From positions 132,687,764 through 132,751,763 of the forward strand of contig ML681963.1 in NCBI GenBank assembly GCA_007922195.1: a DNA stretch of 64,000 nt, in the 5' to 3' direction. The position numbers and the translations under genes were made by a program. The notes beneath the pieces were generated by a model. The model worked only from the letters and a program-made list of their open reading frames with translations. It searched no databases and had not been told where the DNA came from. Positions 22,401-38,949 of the stretch are shown here, one piece after another; within the stretch, counting starts at the first letter, position 1; every line of letters begins with the position of its first letter. Origin of the DNA: Podocnemis expansa (Eukaryota; Chordata; Testudines; Podocnemididae).

Positions 22401-23202
22401 TATGCTTATGCTAAAACTAATTACCATTTAAACATCACAGTGTCTTCATAGTAATACCACTCTTTAATTATCCAAATATCCAATTCATCAACTTCAGAAC
22501 TTCTTAAACCCTTTCGGAGGTTCTTCTGTAAGCCATTACCCCAACATTTTATTTGGCCATTTTAGACAACTAAAGCAAAAATCTCTGGCTACAAAAGAAG
22601 GAATATTGCTACCAAGGGATTGCAAAGGTCCCATCCTTCCAATGAAGAAGAAAACAACACTGCCTGAATAGGGTAAAACTTGGGTTTTCATACTTTCTGG
22701 GAGATATAATTTTACCTCCTTGCCTTCAGTGATAATGCTTCTTATTGGACAATACAAAATGAAACAAAAGCAGTCATATAGCATAATGGTATTCCTTGGT
22801 ACAAATATGTCTAGCAGAGCATGTTTAGCAAAATGTCTCTTTCCACAATCATAGGATGGCTCATAGAAAGGCACAATCATACTCAAAAGACAGATTCATA
22901 GTCATAGATCACAAAAAATAATCACTCCACCTGTCAGCGTAAAAACTCCAGCTATGCCAAGGAGAGGAAGAGGAAGAAAATAGACATCACAGCAGTTTTC
23001 CAATCAATTTTAAGAAGATAGAAAACTTAAGAAAAAACAAATGTACAGTACACCTTTTATCTGTCAATAATACAAAAAGCAAGCCTGGAATCTTTAACAG
23101 CAGCATAGATCAAGACACTGGCAATATGCAAAACAGATAGTTTTTCTCTCTGAAACATTACAGCATACTGAACTAGGTTGTGACCACAATATGAGAAATA
23201 GA
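22401..23202. other. No gene seen
   Basis: AT-rich sequence without a credible coding frame, tRNA or recognisable repeat. A 116-codon minus-strand frame at 22536-22886 has no family features and looks accidental. Confidence 0.5.
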
Positions 23203-23312
23203 ATAGAATCAGAGGGTTGGAAGGAACCTCATGAGATCATCAAATCCAACCCCCTGGGGCATGAACCCAGGACCTTCTGCATATTAAGCAGAGGTGCTAG
23301 CCACTACACTAT
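23203..23312 (-). repeat. tRNA-headed SINE with CR1-like tail
   Basis: Read on the minus strand, the left part is tRNA-like: GTAGTGGCTAGCACCTCTGC resembles an A box and GGGTTCATGCC a B box. It runs directly into GGGGGTTGGATTTGATGATC and GGTTCCTTCCAACCCTCTG, the 3' end of CR1. A tRNA head joined to a LINE tail is the standard SINE build. Short and diverged. Confidence 0.65.
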
Positions 23313-24235
23313 TTACAGCATGTCTCATGAAAAGACAAATCTCCTTGTCTGTGGATGATGCATTCAGAAGAACTGCATTGTAATCTGTAATGTCTTAGTA
23401 ATGCAAATTTCTTCTGAAATATTTTTCAGTCAAAATCGCTCCCACCTGTGGTATTTCTTCAGTTATCACACAGGAAGGATTAATATATTCAGAAACAAAG
23501 AGAAAACACATTTTTGGCCTACTTTCTGTTCATCTAATTTCTATATTTACTAATTTTATATTCAAGACCCAATACTGATTTCATTGACTGTAAACAGCTA
23601 TTTCTCTCTTCTACTGGAAAGTTAATAATTTACAGAAATCTCCATATTTTAGTTAGTAGATTTAATATTTAGTAACTTTATGTGATACTATTATGGTTTT
23701 TAGAATGCTGCTACATGGTGGTTTACGTGGAAGGGTCTTTTTCCCCAAATATAGGAATGACAAAGGGGGTTGCATCATCTAGTTTAAAGGCGATGGATAA
23801 CTAACAAAAAAGCAATGCTAAGTTAGAGACCAGGACAGCGATACTTCTGCTAAGACTATGCCCACAGTACTGATTTCAATTCTGGGCATCTCAATAGCAG
23901 AACAAAATAGTAGACAGAATTCAGAGAAAAACCTCCATTAATGAAACTCCTGGCATGAACAAAAGTAGCAGGCTCTGACCGTTATTAACAAATGCTAATC
24001 AGAACAGAAAAATGATACAACATACGCAGACTTTAAAATAACCCAGTAATCTCGGGAGTGGGGGGATAATTTGTAAGACACTCAACAGGAAAGAAAAACC
24101 TGAAAAAATGTCTTACTGAAAGTGTATTAGCAATGATAAGAGACAGCCCGATCAGACAAGAGTTTGCAATTTAATTTTACAAAGGCTAGTTTAACTGCAC
24201 ATACAGGGGTGGCAGGTTATGCGAAAAAAAGTAAC
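23313..24235. other. No gene seen
   Basis: AT-rich sequence with no coherent frame or recognised repeat. Probably decayed intergenic DNA downstream of CYP2R1. Confidence 0.5.
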
Positions 24236-25330
24236 AGTTCAATAAAGGTAACTAGTCTCTCTGGTTCTGATACAAACTGAAACACTGTCTTCAGGTCTGG
24301 ATACCTCAATACAAGAAATACATTAACATATTGGCGAGTCCAGAAAAGAGCAGCAAGTGGCCTCCGGTCAGGAAGGATGGATTTTGAGGACACATTAGAA
24401 GAGCTAACTGTATAAATTTTAGCACCAGTGTAGGGAGCATCAATTAACAAATAGCCGAAGGGAGCCAATATCAAAAGGGAATAAGGATTGTTTATTGTGG
24501 TATGGAGCAAGGGAAGACCTAACTAAGATTAATGGGCTCAAAATAAGAAAGGTACAGTTTAGGATTCATCTAAAAAAGCTTCCCTATTGTGACATTTGAG
24601 GCCCCATAACAGTTTCCCATGGTGAAAGTTCTATGGCTTAGGACAGTGGTTGTCAAACTTTTTTTTGTGACCCAGCTGAAAAAAAATTATCTATGACCAT
24701 GACCCAAGAATTTTCAATTTATGACTGTGACCCAACAAATTTCAAAGGATGCCAGCAATCCCACTGCTACCTGCGTGCCAGGGCAGCCGGAGTCTTTTTA
24801 AATTTCCAGCAGCTGCTAGTGTGGGTGGAGGAAGCAACCATGGGAAATTTAAGAGGACACCGGCTGCTCTGTGTAGTCTGGTTTTAGCAAAGCAGCTGGC
24901 ATCCTTGTCAATTTCCCATGGCTGCTTCCACCCGGGGGCATAGCAGCCACGGGAAGTTCACAAGGCTGCCAGCCACTCTGCTAAAAGCTGACTCACCCAG
25001 GTGGCCAGTGTCCTCTTACGTTTTCTGTGGCTGCTGCAGCTGGGCGGGGGGGGGAGTAGCAGCAGCAGGAAACTTGAAAGGACGCTGGCCTGCTCTAGTA
25101 TTACCAGGCAGCCAGCACTCTTTTAAGCCTCGCACCACTGCTTACTTACTCCTCCCCCGCCCCCAGCCCATGAACTGTAGAGGCAGTGCTGCAACCCAGT
25201 ACTAATGGGTCTGTGACCTAGCACTGGCTCACAGCCCATGGTTTGACGACCATTGGCTTAGGACATTTAAAATTAATCTGGACAGATATGAGCAAATTCA
25301 CACTAGGGAACAATTTTACATCAACAGAGG
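24236..25330 (+). repeat. Decayed CR1-like LINE 3' end, split by a hAT element
   Basis: The plus strand at 24236-24643 carries broken remains of a CR1 ORF2 C terminus, for example NGLKIRKVQFRIHLKKLP, comparable to the [19 protein letters not shown] of the young copy at 1-1704. After the hAT element the match resumes at 25256 with words like KINLDRYEQ. It is much older than the CR1 at the left edge. Confidence 0.55.
24644..25255. mobile_element. hAT-type non-autonomous element
   Basis: A 612-bp element with inverted ends CAGTGGTTGTCAAAC and GTTTGACGACCATTG and a perfect 8-bp duplication GCTTAGGA (24636-24643 and 25256-25263). The inside is GC-rich with repeated words such as GCAGCAGCAGG and GCCAGCACTC and has no transposase. 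Confidence 0.9.
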
Positions 25331-25389
25331 GATTGTTTTTTTTTTTTCCTCCTTATGTTCTATGAGAAGAAAAGGTTATACTAGTTTAA

Positions 25390-27045
25390 AAAGAAAAGAG
25401 AGAGAAATGAAGACATTAATATTTATTTTTTATGGAAAAACTGCAAAGCTGACAGGAATGAATATAAATTAAAGCGAGGAAATGTAGAAAACTATTAAGG
25501 GAAGCAAAAGTACACAAGGAAAACTCTATGTCCATCAGCATAAAGGACAGTCAGGAGTTAAATTATATTAAGAATGCAAAGAACCCTAGTATTACTAGAT
25601 GAAAATTACTAGATGAAAATGATAAAATTTCCAACAACAGTGCAGCTGTAGTCAATAAATATTTCTGGTCTGTATTTGTGAAAAAGCAAGATGATGTATT
25701 CCTATCACATGATGATTGTAAAATAAATATTTTCCATTCTAACAGTAACTTTTCATATTTGCAGTTCTGGATAAACTGCAGCCAAGGATTTTAAAAGTGC
25801 TGGCCAACGAGCAATCTGGAATAGTGATGTCCAGTATTTCATTTTCAGTATCTCTCAAAACACTGGCAAATTTGCAGATTAGAAGAAAGTTAATGTTATG
25901 ACAATATTTTAAAAGGATGATCCAGGTAATTACAAGACTGTCAGAGTGACAACGATGCCAGAACAGTACATACAGGACTCAATTAACAAAGAATTAATGG
26001 AGAATAATATAATTAATGCTGATCAACCTGGATTTATGGAAAACAGATATTACCAAACTAATTAGATATCTGTTTTTGATGAGATTATAAGGTTACCTGA
26101 TAAAAGTGTTGATTTAAATTTCTGTAAGGCATTTGACTTGGTATCATACAGCATTTTGATTAAGAAACTTGAATGACAATCAAAATGGCACAATTTAAAT
26201 GAATTAAAGAATGGCTAAACCACTAGTGGATGAAATTGTTACTCTGTTCAATTGTTGTTGAACTGGCATGTTTCTAGCAGTGTTTTACAGATTGATTCTT
26301 GGCCCTACATTATTAGCATTTCAAGCTATGGCCTAAAAGAAAACATAAAACTTTACTGATCAAGTTTGCAAAAACTAGGGGAGCAGAAAATAATGAAGAG
26401 AACTGGTTACTGCTGCAGAGCAGTTTGGATCACTTTGGTTAACTAGAAGCAAGCAAGCTGTATATGTTTCAGTATGGCCAACTGCAAAGTCATATTTAAA
26501 AGATGGGGATGATTCAATCCACTATGGCCCCCAGACTCTTTCAATTGCTGCTTTCCAGGATAACCAGCTAAACATGAGCTTCCAGTGTGACACTGTGGCC
26601 AAAACTGCAATGGTTCCCAAACTGTAGGTCATAGGGTCATGCCATCAGTGGATGGAGTATGAGTGGTCCCTAGTGTATAGAGATCACCATTTTGCTCTGT
26701 TTCCTGTTACCTCACATGGTACAATGAGTACAAGGCCAGTCTTCAAAAGTATCCTCCAGGCTCCCCGGGGTCCGGAAATAAATAATTGATTAAAATGGTG
26801 TTGTGCTGGTAAACTGTTTAAGCAACACTGGACTAATGTAATCCTTGGACGTATAAACAAGTGATTATAAAGAAGGAAGGCTGTATTAACTCTGTATTCG
26901 ACATTGCTCAATCATTATTGGAATATTATATCCAGTCCTGATGTTCACAATTCAAAAAAGATCTGGAAAAAGACTGGAAGGGGTCCAAGAACAACCACCA
27001 AAGTGACTAAAAGAAGGAAAAAACCCCACAACCTTTATACTGCAA
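25390..27045 (+). repeat. Ancient CR1-like LINE ORF2 remnant
   Basis: The plus strand carries scattered pieces of a CR1-type ORF2 in the right order: KISNNSAAVVNKYFWSVFVK near 25620, INADQPGFMENRYYQTN near 26010, LNFCKAFDLVSYSILIKKL near 26115-26170, and further C-terminal remains near 26920-27010. Many stops and indels. This is a long-dead copy. Confidence 0.65.
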
Positions 27046-27047
27046 AA

Positions 27048-27245
27048 ATGAGAGTCCTGTGGCACCTTAACAACTAACAAAATTTTTCAAGCATAAGCTT
27101 TCATGGGCTGCAACCCACATCAGATGCAGCCCATGGGTTGCAGCCCATGAAAGCTAATGCCCAAAGAAATCTATTAGTCTTCAGGGTGCCACAAGACTCT
27201 TGTTGTTTTTGCTATATACAGACTAATATGGCCTACCCTTCTGAT
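27048..27245. repeat. Inverted pair of Penelope 3' tails
   Basis: Starts AGAGTCCTGTGGCACCTTA (as in the Penelope copy at 18976). It reaches a turn near 27125 (GATGCAGCCCATGGGTTGCAGCCCATG) and returns as CTATTAGTCTTCAGGGTGCCACAAGACTCTT. It is followed by TTTTTGCTATATACAGACTA, also typical of these tails. So two tails lie head to head. Confidence 0.6.
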
Positions 27246-28370
27246 ATTTTATACCGAATGCTCAAGGAGCTCAATCCTGCAAAAGTGACAGCTGACAGTC
27301 TGTAAGTAACAGATAATAGAGAATTCTTCATTCTAGTAGAAAAATGTATAACAAACCCAACAGCTGGAACCTTAAGGTACACCAAATTAGACTAGAAGTA
27401 AGTCTCAAATTTTTAACATTCGACAAGCTGGCATGGGAAGCAGCAAAATGCTTATTTGAAAATGTAATAAAATATGCTGTGATGGCTACTATAATTTTTA
27501 GAGGAGAGGCAGAAGTAAACATTCTGATAACATATAAGGCAAAATAGACAGGGTATCCATAGTCCATGAAGGGTATAAAAGTGAAGATGTAGTTATTATT
27601 TGATGCAAACGTGGAATAACAGGAAGGATGTAAAAATAGGAGTAATGTACTCAAAGTGACATGCAAGAAAAATTATCTTTGCAGCAGCAATTTTGAATGG
27701 ATATAAGTGGGCAAGATGGGATAAGTCAAGGCTGAAAAATAGATACTGGATCCATTACAATCTATTTCAAAAAGGGATTCTGATGAAAAAATGAGGTTTA
27801 TAGATTTTGAATTCAGTACTCCAAAAAAATAAATTAGTTTGGAGCAGTTTTTTATTATTTGAGATTTCACGAAGGGAAGCTGACTGCAAAAGGTTTCATC
27901 CAAGTTCTCCAAATTTATCAGAACATTCACAGTAATAGTTTGCTAGTTATGTTAAAAACTCTGAAAACTACTTTTTTCAAATTTACTTAAATACCATATG
28001 TAATAGAATGTAGTGTGTATCAGCAGCTGAATTTGTTGTTAATCTTTAAATAGGGATAATTCAATGAAATTTTGAGAAATTGAAATCAGAAATGGGACCT
28101 GATCTGAATTTTTCAAGTGAGAACGGAATCTTTGAACACAAGAAAAGTATGAATGCCTTTGTGCATATCACATACAAATACATGAAATAGCTACATAAAT
28201 GCCTGTATACATAAGACAAAATTTGTGTGCAACTTCTTCAACAGAGAGTATTCAGAATTCTTGCTCTTTTGGCAGGACTATGAACAAAATATTTATAAAT
28301 ACTAGATGGAGCCAGATACTCGGCTGCTGTAAATTGGTGCAATGCCATTGCTTCATTTAGCCCATATTCT
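27246..28370. other. CYP2R1 3' flank / probable 3' UTR, no other gene seen
   Basis: Lies just downstream (minus strand) of the CYP2R1 stop. AT-rich with no credible frame. Part is presumably 3' UTR; the minus-strand TTTATT words include several possible polyadenylation signals, none clearly preferred. Confidence 0.4.
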
Positions 28371-33547
<5,177 letters not shown>

Positions 33548-35200
33548 CTGAAAATACATTTTCAAATAGTATTTTATGCACAGTTTTATATCCTTATTCA
33601 ACAGATAACATAGCTATTAAAAGCAGTCCATGCTGAAAGTAAATTCACGAACACAGATGTCCCAATGGCCTGTATAATGGTGATGGTCATTCCCACACAG
33701 GAAGGACTCAGAAATCTACTCTCTCATTATTGCATATGGTATTATGACTCAAAACACCCCTGCATTCACATTCGACACACTACTGTTATAATCTTTGTAA
33801 AAAATATGCCTTGTGAAGTATCATCTGAAAAGAAACAATTTGCTGGTCAAAAATATCTTTGAGAAATATACATAGCTACATTACATTTAGGTAATAAATT
33901 CCTTCTCATCTTATTTGCAAATTTCCAAATAAGTTGTTAACAGGTCTACTCTTAACAAAGGAACATGTGTTTACCCCAGTCTATATGGAAGTAGTAAACA
34001 GGATCATCAAGACAGCCGGTAGGGGAGATGGTAGGAAACAAAACAATCTGTATCTCAATAAATACAAGTAAAGGAAGAAAGAGATGCCTCTTCCTTCACC
34101 ACCAGACTCCATGTCACCTTCCTCACAGCTGAATGTTACTTTAAGGGGTAACTGAAGGAGAATCTATGTCAGAGACTCAATGGACTATAAAAGAAAGGGC
34201 CAGAGAACCCCAAGTTGTCACATTCACCTATAACAGCAAAGGTACCAGCACCTCTGAAAGAGATTCTGATCAAGGAAAGGGCAAGTCACTATTTTGCTAG
34301 AAGACTGAATGAGAAAGGCCATCTTGTATAAAACCCTTGACAAAAATTTGCTAAAATAAGTTTTATAAATGTATTTTTACTTTTATTTGCTTGTAACCAT
34401 ATATTTTTCTCTTCCAGTTTTACTCACTTAAAATCTTATATTCTTTTGCTAATAAACTTGTTTTAGCATTAATCTAAAATGCTAAACCAACAGTGCTGGT
34501 TTTGTACTAAAGTAACTGTCAACCCCAGTTAATATACCAAACTGGTGTGTTTTGTTTCCTTAAAGAAGCAAGTGAAATATATTATTTCTCTGAACTGTTA
34601 AGGAGAGGATGAACATTAAGAGTACATGATTTTGGGAAAGTTTGGGACTAGGAGTTTGTGGGCAGTCACTCTGCAAATAGTAACTGGTGGAAACAAGAGT
34701 GGTGGAACAAGACAGGCTCCTAGAGTCAGATTTGCAGAATCAGGGTCATAAAGCACACAGACACTCAGGTAGGTTGGCTGTAAGCAACAGCAAAGTGTTG
34801 AGAGCCACAACAACAAATTATTGCAAGGCACCGAAAGTTACAGGGCTGTTGGTGACAACCTGCTGGGTCTGCACTATACCCCAGAATATGATGTGTATTG
34901 ATTAGCAATCTCCTCAAATCCAAACAATTTATATACATCTATCTCTGTGCAAAGACAGGTTAATAAACATGGTCCCTTAAAAAAAAAAAAAAAAAAAAGA
35001 AAGAAAAACCTCCCCACCAACCCTCCAGCAAAAAAATGGGGTTGTTTTCTTCTCACAGTGGCAAGTTGCACCGTGACTATGCCAATGAATAAAGGAGGAC
35101 TTGTGTGGGGAGATGAAGAACAGGGATCAAAATATAACAGTCCAGTGCACAAAAACCAACCAATCAACCAACCAAAAAAATGCTATACTGCCTAGCAGTC
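33548..35200. other. Probable CYP2R1 intron; possible LTR-derived repeat
   Basis: No exon recognised. The stretch about 34380-34860 contains TTTTGCTAATAAACTTGTTTTA and surrounding words that look like a reptile interspersed repeat of LTR type, but I cannot place it. A pure A run lies at 34979-34998. The remainder is AT-rich without features. Confidence 0.35.
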
Positions 35201-35259
35201 ACCTAAGTTCAGATTTTAAGAAAGTAATTTAGGCATTACTCACGGTTGCAAAGTATAGC

Positions 35260-36590
35260 TAACACAGGAGTCTAAGTCTCATTTTCCAACAGCTGAACAG
35301 CACACAGTATTCTAGTATCAGTCTCAACTATGCCACAACAGAGGTAAAAAATAACACTTCTTCTTTCTCAGTACTCATGTATTTATACGACCAAGAAACA
35401 AATTAGCTCTTTTTGATCCGGCAATATAATGCAAGCTCGTATTCTGTTGCTTATCTACTATGATCCCCTCAAATCTTTTCGGTCTCTCTCTCTCTTTTTT
35501 TTTTTTTATATAGTCCATATTCTGTAGATATGGCCCTCATTTCTTGTTCCTACTCATTAACTTTAGATTTGGCTGTAATATAATACATGAATGAATGGGC
35601 CCAGAGCAAACAGTCCAAATTGCTCTGTATGACTTTTCTATTTTCATCATTATTTATTCTTCTGAATATCTTTGTGTCATCCACAAATTTTATCACGAAT
35701 GAGTTTGTATGTATTTGTTAAATACCATTGGCCTTACTACTGATCCCCACAGAACCGCACTAGAAACACCTCCATTCAGAAAGGTAATGAGGATTTCTTA
35801 TTCACAACTACAGAGTCTTTTCAATTAGTTAGATCTTATGCATTTAACATGTGATCCATTGTAACTGTACAGTGCTATTTAATCAAAATTTCAGGCAATA
35901 CTAAGTTAAATGCCTTACAAAAATCTAAGTATGTTACATTTGTGCAAATTTTTAATATCAGAAAATTGTCAGGTTTTTTCAATGAACCCTATTTTTTCCT
36001 AAAACTATGTTGACTAGCATTATATTCCTATCATTCTTAATTGAATACAATAGCAATTTTCCTTTATTTTGGCTAGGATTGGTGTCAGGCTAATCAATCG
36101 TTACCTGAATAATCCACTTTCCATTTATGAATACTGGCACATCATTTGCAGTCTTTTGGAATTTCAATATGTATTAAAAGCTTCTCAGTTTTCTCTGTTA
36201 GGAATTTTGGGTACACTTACCTAGGCAGGCCGATTTAAAAATGTTTATCCCTAGTTAGATATTTTTAAACTTTTTTTTTTCAGTTGTTGATGGATTGGAA
36301 ACAAATGCATCATGCTCATACGATTTGAGTATATCTTCTTTCTTTCCAAACACAGAATAGAAATATTTATTGAACACTTCTGCTTTCTCTTTCTTATCAA
36401 AAACTTCATCTCCATCCAGTAAGTGGCCTACAACACTGCTAGGGAATTTTTGTTGTTATTCCTAATATACTTTAAAAAAGAAAGATACAATCTTAGCACT
36501 GTCAGCCATGGATTCTTTCTTGGTACCTTTAACTTCCTATATCCTTTTTCACTATTTCATAACTTCTTATTTACATTGACTGCTATTTTC
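35260..36590. repeat. Probable ancient LINE (CR1/L3-like) remnant
   Basis: Words such as GTGTCATCCACAAATTTTATC, CTGATCCCCACAGAACCGCAC and AATGCCTTACAAAAATCTAAG match, from memory, a very old and widespread vertebrate repeat of LINE origin. No protein frame survives. Orientation and borders are uncertain. Confidence 0.35.
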
Positions 36591-36602
36591 TACCTTTTAA
36601 TA

Positions 36603-36604
<2 letters not shown>

Positions 36605-36652
<48 letters not shown>

Positions 36653-36690
36653 TCTCTCTCTCTCTCTGTCTCTCCTTCTCTCTCTCAATT
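36605..36690. repeat. Compound CT/CA microsatellite
   Basis: A run of CT dinucleotides, then CA dinucleotides, then CT again, ending in imperfect CTCTGTCTCT. A plus-strand frame across it (36423-36722) is an artefact of the repeat. Confidence 0.97.
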
Positions 36691-37013
36691 GCTATTTTAA
36701 TTTCACTATTGAACCAGGATAGGTGTCTTGAGGTGGTTCTGGATATAAATAGATGGCATTTTTATTTTCCCACTCTTACCCACAATGTCAAAATGTCAGC
36801 CATTTAGCTTTTTAACTATGCTGTGGCATTTCACGTTTTATCCTTTCTTATTTAATACATAGTGGGGGTGTAGCTATACTCTTTTTTTTTTTTTTTTTTT
36901 TAAATATATGCTGGCATACTTTTAGCAAGGAGAATATTTAGACTTTTTTCTTATGGACATAATGATCACACAGCCATCTCCTCTCTTCTTTTCACCAGTT
37001 GATGTCCTTGGAC

Positions 37014-37507
37014 AACCCACCACCAGTTAAGGGAACTGCTTAGCAGTCACCTTGAATGGAGCACCACGGGGACACTACTTGAAGACAGAACTGAAAGTTA
37101 CTCACCTTTGTACAGTAACCAAGGTTCTGCGAGATGTGTGTCCCTGTGCTGCTCCACTCAAGGTGTATTTGCGCTCCCTGCATCTTTGACTGGAGATTTT
37201 CTAGCAGAGCTCCTGGGACCACGCACACACTCCCAGCAGTGTGCAACTGTTCCAGTGGCTCTGAGGGACATGCTCACAGTCCTAACCCCTCAGTTCCTTC
37301 TCTATTGTGAAGCAGTAGCGACCTGTACCTGTACTCCGAAGTAGAGAGGAAGGGGGTAGGTAGTAGAGCAGCACAGGGACACACATCTCAAAGAACCTTG
37401 GCTACTGCACAAAGGTGAGTAACTTTCAGTTCTATCTTCAAGTAGTGTCCCCGTGGTGCTCCATTCAAGGTGACTGCCAAGCAGTTCCCTTAACTGGTGG
37501 TGGGTTC
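37014..37507. repeat. 145-base-arm inverted repeat at the DIRS-BD left end
   Basis: Arms 37014-37158 and 37363-37507 are nearly identical in inverted orientation (a handful of mismatches) around a loop of about 204 bases. The right arm is the normal internal complementary region plus the end of the recombinase gene. The left arm copies it past the usual element start, including the right-terminus sequence (GGGGACACTACTTGAAGA) and about 60 bases of recombinase-adjacent sequence (CCCACCACCAGTTAAGGG). Confidence 0.85.
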
Positions 37508-38895
37508 TTCGGAGTTATTTCTTTGAGCCACTCTAAGCACCAACAGTCCAACTGCCATATCATATGATGTTGTCTGTTCATTGGCACAATGCTTCATAAA
37601 CATATCTCTCAACGTCCACATCGCAGCCTTGCATATGTTCCCAATTGGAACATTTGCAAGGAATGCCGCTGATGTCACAATAGAGCTTGTGGAATCACAT
37701 GACTTGGTGGAGCAATGCCTGCCAGTTCTTAGGAAATGCATATGCAGGATGAAATCCATTTAGATAACGTCTGTTTAGATAGTGCCTCTCCCTTTGAACG
37801 CTCCGCAATGGACAGAAATAGTTTCAACAACTTTCTGAACAGTTTCGTCCCATCTAGGTAAAATGCTAGTGCTCACCTGACATCTAGAGCAGTGGTTCCC
37901 AATCTTTTTCAGGCTGGGGACACTTTCTGCAGGTCCAAAAATTTCACGGAACTCCTCTCCATCGCCACTGCTTGCCACTGGCAGGATCCAGCCCACGTGG
38001 CAAAAATCAGGCCCACGTGGCCAGAATCTGGGCTGGGAGCAGAAGCCACTGCAGCCATGGCCCCTCCCCATGCCGATGAGCAGGGCTGCCACAGTCATGT
38101 CCCCCAGCCAGCCCCTGCTGGGGAGTGGGGGCAAGCAGCCCCAGCAGGGAAGCAAAGCTGAGCTGCCTACAGCATCTGCAGCCAGTAAGCAGTGGCAGCA
38201 GGCAGCCCTCTGCACACTCCCACCCCTGCTGGTATCCAGCCCCAGCAGGGAGCATTGGGACTCCAACTGGGTTTTAGGCCCCAGCAGGAAGCAGCACCAC
38301 AGACACCCTGAAGTATGTCCGCAGATCTCCAGGTTGGGAACCACTGATAAAGAGTGTGCAAGCTGGCCTCATGCTAGTTGTTCTGTGGTTTAGGGAAGAA
38401 GGTAGGGAGATTAATTGTTTGGTTTATGAGAAACATTGAAGAAACCTTGGGTAAAAATTTGGGATGTGGTCTTAAGGATACTTTGTCCTTATAGAATGTT
38501 GTATATGGTGGGTGTGCCATGAGCTCTGACACCCTTCTCACTGATGTTATGGTGATTAAGAAAGAAAACTTCATTGACATGAGTAAGAGAGAGCACGTGG
38601 CCAAAGTTTCAAATGGGGTTTTTGTAACAGTCTTGAGGACTAATGTGAGGTCCCATGGTATGACAGGGGGTCTCACTTCAGAATAGAGGTTCTGGAACCC
38701 ATTCATAAACCTCTTCATTACCGAATGTGTAAAGAGAGTGTTCTCATTAAGCAGTTCATGGAAGGTGGACACAGTTGCGAGATGCACCCTGATGGTGTTA
38801 CTGGACAGCCCAGATTTTCTTAACGTAAGTAGGTACTGCAATAGCTGCTGTATAGGCATTATGCATGAATCCCAGCTCCACTGATGATACCACAT
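37490..38895 (-). pseudogene. DIRS-BD tyrosine recombinase
   Basis: The core is open at 38374-38895 (STIRVHLA-type segment SSNTIRVHLATVSTFHELL, then ITSVRRVSELMAHPPYTTF with the first catalytic Arg). A hAT MITE separates it from the C-terminal piece at 37490-37759. There the His-x-x-Arg box reads DSTS and the catalytic Tyr position in the KHY word reads Cys, so three catalytic residues are lost. Confidence 0.78.
37890..38346. mobile_element. hAT-type MITE
   Basis: A 457-bp GC-rich element with inverted ends CAGTGGTTCCCAA and TTGGGAACCACTG, flanked by ATCTAGAG (37882-37889) and ATAAAGAG (38347-38354), an 8-bp duplication with two changes. It interrupts the DIRS-BD recombinase. Confidence 0.85.
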
Positions 38896-38949
38896 GGCAA
38901 AACAATGCCATTTCTGCAGGTAAGTTTGTCTGGCTGCAGATTGAACAGG

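Noticed and set aside
22536..22886. 116-codon minus-strand ORF
   Set aside because: No recognisable motif, isolated, and in AT-rich repeat-poor DNA; consistent with chance.
23203..23312. Possible tRNA gene from A- and B-box words
   Set aside because: It continues into a CR1 3' tail and lacks a complete cloverleaf; it is a SINE.
36423..36722. 99-codon plus-strand ORF with Ser-Leu and His-Thr runs
   Set aside because: Encoded by the CT/CA microsatellite.
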